Assembly: GCF_022843985.1 (NCBI RefSeq)
Contig: NZ_JALHMP010000022.1
Location: 16,677 to 80,676 of the forward strand
From: Phreatobacter sp.
GTDB taxonomy: Bacteria > Pseudomonadota > Alphaproteobacteria > Rhizobiales > Phreatobacteraceae
DNA length: 64,000 bases
Reading direction: 5' to 3'
Part shown: positions 47,369 to 56,632 of the stretch, piece by piece
Position numbering within the stretch: the stretch's first letter is position 1
How the letters are laid out: each line of letters starts with the position of its first letter
Notes under the pieces: generated by a model
What the model was told of the DNA's origin: nothing
Seen by the model: only the letters and a program-made list of their open reading frames with translations
Database searches by the model: none
Program-made: the position numbers and the translations under genes

Positions 47369-47908
47369 ATGACCATGCCGACACAGCCGCGACTGCCGAG
47401 GACGGGCCTGCGCCGTGGCCTCAGGGGCGTAGCCTTGGCCGCGCTGGCGCTTGTCGCCGTCGGCGGCGCGGCGCTCGCCCAGGGCGCGGTCCGCGCCACC
47501 CATGGCGACTGGCAGGTCCGCTGCGACACGCCGCCGGGCTCGCGCTCCGAACAATGCGCCCTGGTGCAGAACGTGGCGGCCGAGGACCGGCCCAACGTCG
47601 CCCTCACCGTGATCGCCCTGAAGACCGCCGACGGCAGGGCACGCCTGCTGCGTGTGCTGGCGCCACTCGGCGTGCTTCTGCCTTCGGGGCTCGGCCTGAA
47701 GATCGACAATGCCGATGTCGGCCGTGCCGGCTTCGTGCGCTGCCTGCCCTCGGGCTGCGTCGCCGAGGTGGTGATGGACGACAATCTGCTCGCCCAGCTC
47801 TCCGGCGGCCAGACCGCGACCTTCATCATCTTTCAGACCCCGGAGGAGGGGATCGGCGTGCCGGTCTCGCTCAACGGGTTCAAGCCGGGCTTCGACGCCC
47901 TGCCCTGA
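47369..47908 (+). CDS. Invasion-associated locus B (IalB) family protein
   Basis: A periplasmic protein of 179 residues; the family is named from Bartonella, where IalB aids erythrocyte entry, but it is widespread in non-pathogenic rhizobia. The signal peptide is at about 10-37 (GLRRGLRGVALAALALVAVGG, ending ALAQ). The mature part has HGDWQVRCDTPPGSRSEQCALVQNV, LRVLAPLGVLLPSGLGLKID and a Cys pair in RCLPSGCVAEVVMDD, with FQTPEEGIGVPVSLNGF near the end. GGAG eight bases before ATG 47369 supports this start. Linkage to ctaC and tldD is conserved in rhizobia. Confidence 0.92.
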   Translation: MTMPTQPRLPRTGLRRGLRGVALAALALVAVGGAALAQGAVRATHGDWQVRCDTPPGSRSEQCALVQNVAAEDRPNVALTVIALKTADGRARLLRVLAPLGVLLPSGLGLKIDNADVGRAGFVRCLPSGCVAEVVMDDNLLAQLSGGQTATFIIFQTPEEGIGVPVSLNGFKPGFDALP

Positions 47909-47984
47909 GGGCGACGGGCTCGCGTCGCGGCGGCAGGCACCCTAGATAGCCTGTCAGTCCCTGTTTTCTCGCGCCGGAGCCGCC

Positions 47985-49400
47985 ATGGCCGACCTGTCCC
48001 TCTTCGCCCGCGCCGACCTCGATCCGGTCCGGGCCCGCGCCATCCTCGACGAGGCCCTGGCCGGTGCCGACGACGGCGAACTGTTCATCGAGTACAAGCA
48101 ATCGGAATCGCTGCTCTTCGACAATGGCCGGCTGAAGCAGGCGGGCACCGATAACGGCCAGGGATTTGGCCTGCGCGCCGTCAAGGGCGAGGCGGTGGGC
48201 TATGCCCATTCCTCCGACGTGTCGGAAGCGGCGCTGAAGCGGGCCGCGGAAACGGTCAAGGCGGTGGCGGGCGGCTATGCCGGCACGCTGGCCGCCGGGC
48301 CCATCCGCTCCAATGTCCGGCTCTATGCCGACGACAACCCGCTGGATGCGCCCGCCTTCGCCGAGAAGGTCAGGCTGATGGAGACGATCGACGCCTATGC
48401 GCGGGCACGCGATCCGAAGGTCAGGCAGGTGACGGTGTCGCTGGCCGGCTCGTGGCAGGTGGTCGAGATCCTCCGGCCCGACGGCGAGACCTTCCGTGAC
48501 GTGCGGCCGCTGGTACGCCTCAACGTTACGGTCGTCGCCGGGTCCGGCGACCGCCAGGAGGCCGGCAGCCACGGCTTCGGCGGCCGTGCCGGCTATGCGG
48601 GCTTCATCACCGAGGGGCGCTGGCAACACGCCGCCGACGAGGCGATCCGCCAGGCGCTGGTCAATCTGGAGAGCATCCCCTCCCCTGCCGGCGAGATGGA
48701 CGTGGTGCTCGGCCCGGGCTGGCCCGGCGTGATGCTCCACGAGGCGGTGGGCCACGGCCTCGAGGGCGATTTCAACCGCAAGGGCCAGTCCGCCTTCGCC
48801 GGTCTCATGGGCGAGATGGTGGCGGCGAAGGGCGTCACCGTTGTCGATGACGGCACCATTGCCGACCGCCGCGGCTCGATCTCCATCGACGACGAGGGCA
48901 CCGCCTCGCACCGCACCGTGCTGATCGAGGACGGGCGCCTCGTCGGCTACATGCAGGACCGGCAGAACGCCCGGCTGATGGGCGTCGCCGCCACCGGCAA
49001 CGGCCGGCGCGAGAGCTATGCCCATGTTCCCATGCCGCGGATGACCAACACCTACATGCTCGGCGGAGCCCACACGAAGGACGAGATCCTCGCCAGCGTG
49101 AAGAACGGGCTCTATGCCGTCAGCTTCGGCGGCGGCCAGGTCGACATCACCTCCGGCAAATATGTCTTCGAGTGTACCGAGGCCTACCGCATCGAGAACG
49201 GACGGGTCGGCGCGCCGGTGAAGGGCGCGATGCTGATCGGCTCGGGCCCGGCCGACATGAAGCGGGTCACGATGGTGGGCGACGACATGAGCCTCGACAC
49301 CGGCATCGGCACCTGCGGCAAGGCCGGTCAGTGGGTGCCGGTCGGCGTCGGCCAGCCGACGCTGAAGATGGAGCGGATCACAGTCGGCGGCACGGGCTGA
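47985..49400 (+). CDS. tldD: Metalloprotease TldD
   Basis: The zinc peptidase half of the TldD/TldE complex, which degrades unfolded peptides and matures some microcins. It has 471 residues with the metal motif HEAVGHGLEGD (H252, E253, H257) and the Cys in DISSGKYVFECTEAY-like DITSGKYVFECTEAYRIENG. Other blocks: GLRAVKGEAVGYAHSSD, TVVDDGTIADRRGSISIDDEG and MPRMTNTYMLGG. TldE is not nearby; in many genomes the two are unlinked. Confidence 0.95.
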   Translation: MADLSLFARADLDPVRARAILDEALAGADDGELFIEYKQSESLLFDNGRLKQAGTDNGQGFGLRAVKGEAVGYAHSSDVSEAALKRAAETVKAVAGGYAGTLAAGPIRSNVRLYADDNPLDAPAFAEKVRLMETIDAYARARDPKVRQVTVSLAGSWQVVEILRPDGETFRDVRPLVRLNVTVVAGSGDRQEAGSHGFGGRAGYAGFITEGRWQHAADEAIRQALVNLESIPSPAGEMDVVLGPGWPGVMLHEAVGHGLEGDFNRKGQSAFAGLMGEMVAAKGVTVVDDGTIADRRGSISIDDEGTASHRTVLIEDGRLVGYMQDRQNARLMGVAATGNGRRESYAHVPMPRMTNTYMLGGAHTKDEILASVKNGLYAVSFGGGQVDITSGKYVFECTEAYRIENGRVGAPVKGAMLIGSGPADMKRVTMVGDDMSLDTGIGTCGKAGQWVPVGVGQPTLKMERITVGGTG

Positions 49401-49552
49401 GATCCGGCGCGGCACAACGGCCGTCAGCCTGTCGCCGGCGGACCCTGCGCCATGCGTGAAAACACATGGATGCGGTTCGCCGATTTGCGGCCTAGATAAG
49501 CAGTGACGGACAGACGGTATTGTCCAGTTCCCCGTCCTTTCCCCGCGAGCGC

Positions 49553-51400
49553 ATGGCCGACGCCCATTCCCCCACCGCTTTCGTGATTCCCGCCGTCACG
49601 CTGCTGGCCGCGGCGGTGATCGCCGTGCCGCTGTTCCGCCGGGCGCGGCTGGGATCGATCCTCGGCTATCTCGCGGCAGGCCTGGCCATCGGCCCCTTCG
49701 GCCTGCGGCTGATCTCTGACCCCGCATCGATCCTGCACATCGCCGAACTCGGCGTCGTGATGTTCCTCTTCATCATCGGGCTCGAGATGCGGCCGGCGCG
49801 GCTGTGGAGCCTGCGCAAGCAGATCTTCGGACTTGGCCTGCTGCAGGTCGGCGTCTGTACCGCCCTGCTGACCGCGATGGGGCTCGCCGGCGGCTTCCCC
49901 CTCGCCGTCTCCTTCGTCGCCGCCGCCGGCTTCGTCCTCACCTCGACCGCCATCGTCATGCAGACGCTGGAGGAGCGCGGCGAGCTCAACACCCCGCCCG
50001 GGCAGAAGATGGTCTCCATCCTGCTGCTCGAGGACCTGTCCATCGTGCCGCTGCTGGCGCTGGTCGCCTTCCTCGCCCCCACCGTCATCGGCGCCCAGGA
50101 CGGCAACCTGACCTCGCGGCTCATCGCGGTCGCCATCGGCGTCGGCGCCGTCGCCGCGCTGATCGTCGGCGGCCGCTTCCTCCTCAATCCGCTGTTCCGC
50201 TTCCTCGCCGCCTATGGCGCCCGCGAGGTGATGACCGCGGCAGCCCTGCTCGTCGTGCTCGGATCGGCCCTCGCCCTGCAGCTCGGCGGCCTGTCCATGG
50301 CCATGGGCGCCTTCCTCGCCGGCGTGCTGCTGTCGGAATCCACCTTCCGTCACCAGCTGGAGGCCGATGTCGAGCCGTTCCGCGGCATCCTGCTCGGACT
50401 GTTCTTCATGGCGGTCGGCATGTCGCTCGACCTGTCGGTGGTGATGGCCAGCTGGGCGCTGATCGCCGTCGCGGTCGTGGCCTATATGGTGGCCAAGGGC
50501 ATCGGCATCTATGCCGTCGCGCGGCTCACGCGCTCCAGCCACGGGGAGGCGATGGAGCGCACCCTGATGATGGCGCAGGGCGGCGAGTTCGCCTTCGTCC
50601 TCTATGCGGCCGCCACCAGCACGGGGCTGATCGACGGCCGCGCCAATGCCACGCTGACCGCCATCGTCATCATCTCCATGGTGCTGACGCCGCTGGCGCT
50701 GATGGGCCTGCGCTTCCTTATCGCCGCGCCCAAGGCCCCCTCCCTTGAGGCCGTGGAGGTCGCCGACGGCCTCACCGGCGAGGTGCTGATGATCGGCTTC
50801 GGCCGCTTCGGCCAGGTGGCATCGCAGGCGCTGCTGTCGGAGCGGGCGGAGGTCACCATCATCGACAACGACGTCCAGATGATCCAGGCGGCCGGCACCT
50901 TCGGCTTCCGCATCTATTACGGCGACGGCACCCGCCTCGACGTGCTGCGCGCCGCCGGCGCGGGCACGGCCCGGCTCATCTGCGTCTGCGTCGACAAGCA
51001 GGAGGCCTCCGACAAGATCGTCGAGCTGATCAAGGCCGAGTTCCCCCTCGCCAAGCTCTTCGTGCGCGCCTTCGACCGGCAGCACACGATCAAGCTGCGA
51101 GAGGAGGGCGTCGACTACGAGATCCGCGAGGTGCTGGAGAGCGCGCTGGTCTTCGGGCGCGAGGCGCTGGTCGCGCTCGGCATCGACCGCGAAACCGCCG
51201 CCCAGACGGTGGCCGACCTGCGCAAGCGGGATGCGGCGCGACTGGAACTGCAGATGCACGAGGGCATCCAGGCCGGCCGCCACCTCATGCACCAGCAGCG
51301 CGTGACGCCCGCACCGCTGGTCGAGCCCGCCCGCAAGGCGAAGGCCCTCAACCCGGAGGCCGAGGACGTTCTCGCGGACGAGACGAGGTTCTCGGGATGA
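49553..51400 (+). CDS. CPA2 monovalent cation:proton antiporter (KefB/KefC type)
   Basis: An inner-membrane antiporter with regulatory domain, 615 residues. The N-terminal half has about 12 helices (LGSILGYLAAGLAIGPFGL; LTSTAIVMQTLEERGELNTPPGQ; LEDLSIVPLLALVAF). A TrkA-N nucleotide-binding domain begins near 410 (EVLMIGFGRFGQVASQALL). Structure and length match KefB/KefC, potassium-efflux systems gated by glutathione adducts, but no KefF/G partner is adjacent. ATG 49553 is preferred over a TTG 11 codons earlier. Its TGA overlaps the next ATG (ATGA), coupling it to the MATE exporter. Confidence 0.92.
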   Translation: MADAHSPTAFVIPAVTLLAAAVIAVPLFRRARLGSILGYLAAGLAIGPFGLRLISDPASILHIAELGVVMFLFIIGLEMRPARLWSLRKQIFGLGLLQVGVCTALLTAMGLAGGFPLAVSFVAAAGFVLTSTAIVMQTLEERGELNTPPGQKMVSILLLEDLSIVPLLALVAFLAPTVIGAQDGNLTSRLIAVAIGVGAVAALIVGGRFLLNPLFRFLAAYGAREVMTAAALLVVLGSALALQLGGLSMAMGAFLAGVLLSESTFRHQLEADVEPFRGILLGLFFMAVGMSLDLSVVMASWALIAVAVVAYMVAKGIGIYAVARLTRSSHGEAMERTLMMAQGGEFAFVLYAAATSTGLIDGRANATLTAIVIISMVLTPLALMGLRFLIAAPKAPSLEAVEVADGLTGEVLMIGFGRFGQVASQALLSERAEVTIIDNDVQMIQAAGTFGFRIYYGDGTRLDVLRAAGAGTARLICVCVDKQEASDKIVELIKAEFPLAKLFVRAFDRQHTIKLREEGVDYEIREVLESALVFGREALVALGIDRETAAQTVADLRKRDAARLELQMHEGIQAGRHLMHQQRVTPAPLVEPARKAKALNPEAEDVLADETRFSG

Positions 51401-52839
51401 CAGCCGCCGCCCCGGCCCGCATGCCCGGAAAGTTCACGCAGGGCTCGACCATGCGCCATGTGATCGTCATGACCCTCACCGGGTCGGTCGGTCTGATGGC
51501 CGTCTTCATGGTCGACCTCCTCAACCTGTTCTACATCGCCCAGCTCGGCGAGCAGGAGCTGGCCGCCGCCATCGGCTATGCGGGCACGGTCCTGTTCTTC
51601 CTGACCTCCGTCGCCATCGGCCTGTCGATCGCCGGAACGGCGCTGGTGTCGCGGGCGCTGGGTGCCGGCGACCGGGAGAAGGCGCGGCGGCTGGCCACCT
51701 CCAGCCTGATCGGCATGGCCGTCGCGATGGCCATCCTGTCGGCGATGATGCTCCCCGTATCCGGTTTCCTGCTCACCTCCCTCGGCGCGACGGGCCGGAC
51801 GCTCGCCATCGCCGACCGCTTCCTCTGGATGGTGGTGCCTGCCACGGCCTTTCTCGGCCTCGGCATGATGTATGCCGCGATCCTGCGGGCCATCGGCGAT
51901 GCCAAGCGCGCGATGTGGGTGACGCTGACCGGCGGGATCGTCACGGCCATCCTCGATCCGGTGTTCATCTTCGCGCTCGGCCTCGGCGTTGATGGGGCGG
52001 CGATCACCTCGATCATCTCGCGCTGCGCCATGGCCTATGTCGGCCTGCGCGGCGTGACGCTGGTGCATCGGCTCACCGCCCGGCCGGTCCTCGCGGATGT
52101 CGTCGGCGACATCCGGCCGATCGCTGCCATCGCCGTTCCGGCGGTGCTGACCAATATCGCAACGCCCGTCGGCAACGGCATCGTCACCGCGATGATCGCC
52201 CGCTATGGAGACGGCGCGGTCGCCGGCTGGGCGGTGCTCGGCCGCCTGGTACCGGTCGCCTTCGGCGCCTATTTCGCCCTGTCCGGTTCGGTCGGGCCGA
52301 TCATGGGGCAGAATGTCGGCGCCCGGCAATTCGGCCGCGTCCGGCAGACCCTGGTCGACGCGCTGGTCTTCCTCAGCCTCTACGGTGTCGCCGTCTGGCT
52401 GGCGCTGCTCGCGCTGTCGCCCCATGTCGTCCGGCTCTTCGATGCCACCGGGACCTCCGCCGCGGTCATCGCCTTCTTCTGCGTCTATGCCTCGCTCGGA
52501 TGGGCCTTCAACGGCGCGGTCTTCGTCGGCAATGCCGCCTTCAACAATCTCGGCTTCCCGACCTATTCGACGGCGCTGAACTGGGCGCGCGCGACAGTGG
52601 GCACCGTCCCCTTCGCCATGGCGGGGGCCTGGATCGCCGGCCCGGACATGGGCGCGCAGGGCATCATCGCCGGCCAGGCCGCCGGTGGGATCCTGTTCGG
52701 CATCCTGTCCATGGTCATCTGTTTCAGGGTCATCGACCGGCTGGCAACCCGTCCGCCCGGCGATCCGCCGCCGGCCGCCGGGCCCGCCAGCGCGCTGTCG
52801 CCGTTCACCTCGGGCAAGGGGGCCACAGCGGGGTCGTGA
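51397..52839 (+). CDS. MATE-family efflux transporter
   Basis: A 12-helix inner-membrane multidrug/toxin exporter of 480 residues. It shows MATE features: two homologous halves, LLNLFYIAQLGEQELAAAIGYAG at the start of half 1 with SIAGTALVSRALGAGDREKARRL, and LSGSVGPIMGQNVGARQFGRVRQ in half 2. It overlaps the antiporter stop by 4 bp, so both are made from one transcript. The substrate is unknown. Confidence 0.92.
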   Translation: MTAAAPARMPGKFTQGSTMRHVIVMTLTGSVGLMAVFMVDLLNLFYIAQLGEQELAAAIGYAGTVLFFLTSVAIGLSIAGTALVSRALGAGDREKARRLATSSLIGMAVAMAILSAMMLPVSGFLLTSLGATGRTLAIADRFLWMVVPATAFLGLGMMYAAILRAIGDAKRAMWVTLTGGIVTAILDPVFIFALGLGVDGAAITSIISRCAMAYVGLRGVTLVHRLTARPVLADVVGDIRPIAAIAVPAVLTNIATPVGNGIVTAMIARYGDGAVAGWAVLGRLVPVAFGAYFALSGSVGPIMGQNVGARQFGRVRQTLVDALVFLSLYGVAVWLALLALSPHVVRLFDATGTSAAVIAFFCVYASLGWAFNGAVFVGNAAFNNLGFPTYSTALNWARATVGTVPFAMAGAWIAGPDMGAQGIIAGQAAGGILFGILSMVICFRVIDRLATRPPGDPPPAAGPASALSPFTSGKGATAGS

Positions 52840-52907
52840 CGCTGGCCGGGCGCCGTGGTTAGATGGCCGGCGAACAGGTCGGCCATCGACCCAAGGAGAG
52901 CCATCCG

Positions 52908-53750
52908 ATGTTCAACCTCGCCGACATCCTCGCCCAGGCGCAGGAAAAACAGGGCTTCGACCAGTTCGCCGCGCAGTTCGGCATGGCGCCGCAGCAGGTC
53001 AAGACGGCGATGGACGCGCTGTTGCCGGCCTTTTCGCTGGGTCTCAACCGCGCGACGCAGTCGCCCGCGGACATGGCCAATCTCTTCGGCCTGTTCACGA
53101 CCGGCACCAATTACGCCCAGATGTTCGAACAGCCCCTGCAGGCGGGCCAGACGATGATCGCGGCGGGCCAGCAGGCCCTGACCCGCATCTTCGGCACGCC
53201 CGAACTCACCCAGGCCATCGCCCAGCAGACCGCGCTGGCGACCGGCATGCAGCAGGAGGCGATGCGACAGGTCATGCCAATGATGGCCTCGCTCCTGATG
53301 GGCGGCCTGATGAAGGGCGCGATGAGTGGACAGAACCCGCTCGGCGACATGATGACCGCCATGATCACGCGAATGATGCCGCCGCAGGCGACGGCGGCGG
53401 CCGATCCGATGGGTGGCATGATGGGCATGTTCACCAATTTCTTCGGTCCCGCAGCCACCCCGAAGCCGGCGGCGATGCCGGCCATGCCCGGCCTTGAGCA
53501 GATGATGGAGATCGCCCGCCAGATGCAGGCGGCCAATCCGCTGCTCGCCGCCGCCATGAACCCGCAGGCGCCCCAGACCGAGACCAGCGGACCGCGCACG
53601 ATCGGCCAGCAGGCGGCCGATACCTGGACCGCCACGATGGGGCGCATGTTCGAGGCTGGCCGCGAAGTCCAGGACCAGCAACTGGGCCAGCTCGAAAAGC
53701 TCTTTGCCGAATTCGGCGCGACAGGGGCACCGAAGCCCCCGGCCACATGA
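52908..53750 (+). CDS. DUF937-like protein, 280 residues
   Basis: Begins MFNLADILAQAQEKQGFDQFAAQFGMAPQQVKTAMDALLPAFSLGL, which matches the bacterial DUF937 pattern of a short helical repeat with a central LLPAF. The rest is Met-, Gln- and Ala-rich with amphipathic helices and no signal peptide. A second hydrophobic Met-rich stretch (about 140-180) might associate with membranes. AAGGAG precedes ATG 52908. The function of the family is unknown and the neighbours do not help. Confidence 0.75.
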   Translation: MFNLADILAQAQEKQGFDQFAAQFGMAPQQVKTAMDALLPAFSLGLNRATQSPADMANLFGLFTTGTNYAQMFEQPLQAGQTMIAAGQQALTRIFGTPELTQAIAQQTALATGMQQEAMRQVMPMMASLLMGGLMKGAMSGQNPLGDMMTAMITRMMPPQATAAADPMGGMMGMFTNFFGPAATPKPAAMPAMPGLEQMMEIARQMQAANPLLAAAMNPQAPQTETSGPRTIGQQAADTWTATMGRMFEAGREVQDQQLGQLEKLFAEFGATGAPKPPAT

Positions 53751-53832
53751 ACGAAGTTTAACTCGGTCGATCGGCCCTGGCGGCGTAAATTCTCCTCATC
53801 GAACTGGGGTCAACCCACGAGGAGACTTTCCC

Positions 53833-54504
53833 ATGAAGACCATGATCATTGCCGCGGGCCTCGCAGCCACCATGGCGCTCGGCGCCGTCGCCATGGCCCA
53901 GCCGGGCCCGGGTGGCCCGCGCGGCCCCCATGCGGAGGCGGGTCCCCGCGGCCCCGGTGCCGAAGGCTATCGCGGTGGCCCGGGCCGCATGATGCAGATG
54001 AACCCGGAGGACCGCGCCGCCATGACGGATGCACGGATCGCCGGCTTCAAGGCGATGCTCCGCCTCACCAGCGAGCAGGAGCGGCACTGGCCCGCGCTGG
54101 AAACCGCGATGCGCGAGGCGGCCACCCAGCGCAGCCAGCGCATGGCCGAGCGCATGGAGCGCCGGCGCGACATGCGCGAGAACCGCGACGCCGCAGCCCG
54201 CCCTGATCCGGTGCAGCGCCTGCGCACCATGGCCGACCGCATGGGCGAGAATGCCGCGACGATGCGCAAGCTCGCCGATGCGGCGGCACCGCTCTATGCC
54301 TCGCTCGATGATGGCCAGAAGCGCCGTGTCGACCGCATGATGCAGCGCGGTGGCCGGATGATGATGGGCGGCGGTGGCTGGCGCGAGGGTCGCGGCGGTC
54401 ATGGCGGCGGCTATGGTGGCGGCTGGGGCGGCGGCTATGGTGGTGGTGGACATTGGGAGCGCCACCACGGCGGCCCGGGCCGCGGCGACGGCGGCCGCCT
54501 CTGA
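53833..54504 (+). CDS. Periplasmic LTxxQ (Spy/CpxP-like) protein
   Basis: A 223-residue exported protein with signal peptide 1-22 (MIIAAGLAATMALGAVAMA). The core is helical and Met/Arg-rich (LRLTSEQERHWPALETAMRE carries the LTxxQ pattern as LTSEQ), like Spy/CpxP chaperones and the alphaproteobacterial Spy-domain proteins. The N-terminal 30 and C-terminal 45 residues are Gly-rich (GGGYGGGWGGGYGGGGHW). GAGGAG precedes ATG 53833. It may sense or buffer envelope or metal stress; that is inference. A strong terminator follows. Confidence 0.82.
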   Translation: MKTMIIAAGLAATMALGAVAMAQPGPGGPRGPHAEAGPRGPGAEGYRGGPGRMMQMNPEDRAAMTDARIAGFKAMLRLTSEQERHWPALETAMREAATQRSQRMAERMERRRDMRENRDAAARPDPVQRLRTMADRMGENAATMRKLADAAAPLYASLDDGQKRRVDRMMQRGGRMMMGGGGWREGRGGHGGGYGGGWGGGYGGGGHWERHHGGPGRGDGGRL

Positions 54505-54528
54505 CATCGCCCGATCTGCCGATCTGTG

Positions 54529-54552
54529 ACGGGCCCGCTGACGCGGGCCCGT
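54529..54552 (+). terminator. GC-rich hairpin terminator candidate
   Basis: ACGGGCCCGC-TGAC-GCGGGCCCGT is a perfect 10-bp stem with a 4-base loop, starting 25 bp after the stop of the LTxxQ protein; it is followed by TCCGTTT, a weak T-run. Confidence 0.7.
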
Positions 54553-54666
54553 TCCGTTTCGGGACGCTGTTCGACCGATTTGGCAAGGGAGTGGAAACGC
54601 GGCGTTTACCCTGATCATGGAGAGTGGCCGCATTGCAGTTCGGTCCGCGTGAGGGGTCGCCCGGCC

Positions 54667-56097
<1,431 letters not shown>

Positions 56098-56145
56098 GAC
56101 ACGGGCGGGGTTGAACCGCCGGCCCCACCTGCCTAAACCGGGTCC

Positions 56146-56625
56146 ATGACCTCAACACGTCCCATGACCGTCGCGGCCCTGGCGGCGGCGGCCCTCATCA
56201 CCGCCTCGGCGACGGCGGAAGCCCAGCGCCGGCAGGAGCCGCAGCGCCAGCGTCCGCCGACGCGCGCCGATGTCTTGCTCTATCACAGCTTCCCCGCCGG
56301 GGTGCGGCTCGCGGTGGTGTCGATCAACGGCCGGCGCCCGGTGGCGACGGACCGGCCGGCCTTCACCTTCACGCCGGGCCTGAGGATGACCGGCTTCGGC
56401 GGCTGCAACCCGGTCAGCGCCGATTATCGCCGCAATGCCGGCCCGAGCGATATCCGCTTCGGGCCGCTGAACTTCATCGAGCGGAAATGCGGCGGCGAGA
56501 TCGACCGGCAGGAGCGCGCCATCTTCTGGGCGATCCAGGGCGCGACGCGCTGGCGCCCGCACGGCGCGCGCGGGATGACCTTTACCGGCCTGCGTGGCAC
56601 GGTGACCTTCGAACCGGCCTTCTGA
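56146..56625 (+). CDS. META-domain exported protein
   Basis: A 159-residue protein with a signal peptide (about 1-26, ending ATAEA). The mature part shows the META/HslJ-like pattern: AFTFTPGLRMTGFGGCNPVSADYRRN, then IRFGPLNFIERKCGGEIDRQERAIFWAIQGATRW, with two Cys (GGCNP and KCGG) likely forming a disulfide. Relatives include HslJ-like periplasmic proteins of unknown function. It is convergent with the ABC transporter (7 bp between genes). Confidence 0.82.
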   Translation: MTSTRPMTVAALAAAALITASATAEAQRRQEPQRQRPPTRADVLLYHSFPAGVRLAVVSINGRRPVATDRPAFTFTPGLRMTGFGGCNPVSADYRRNAGPSDIRFGPLNFIERKCGGEIDRQERAIFWAIQGATRWRPHGARGMTFTGLRGTVTFEPAF

Positions 56626-56632
56626 CCGCGTC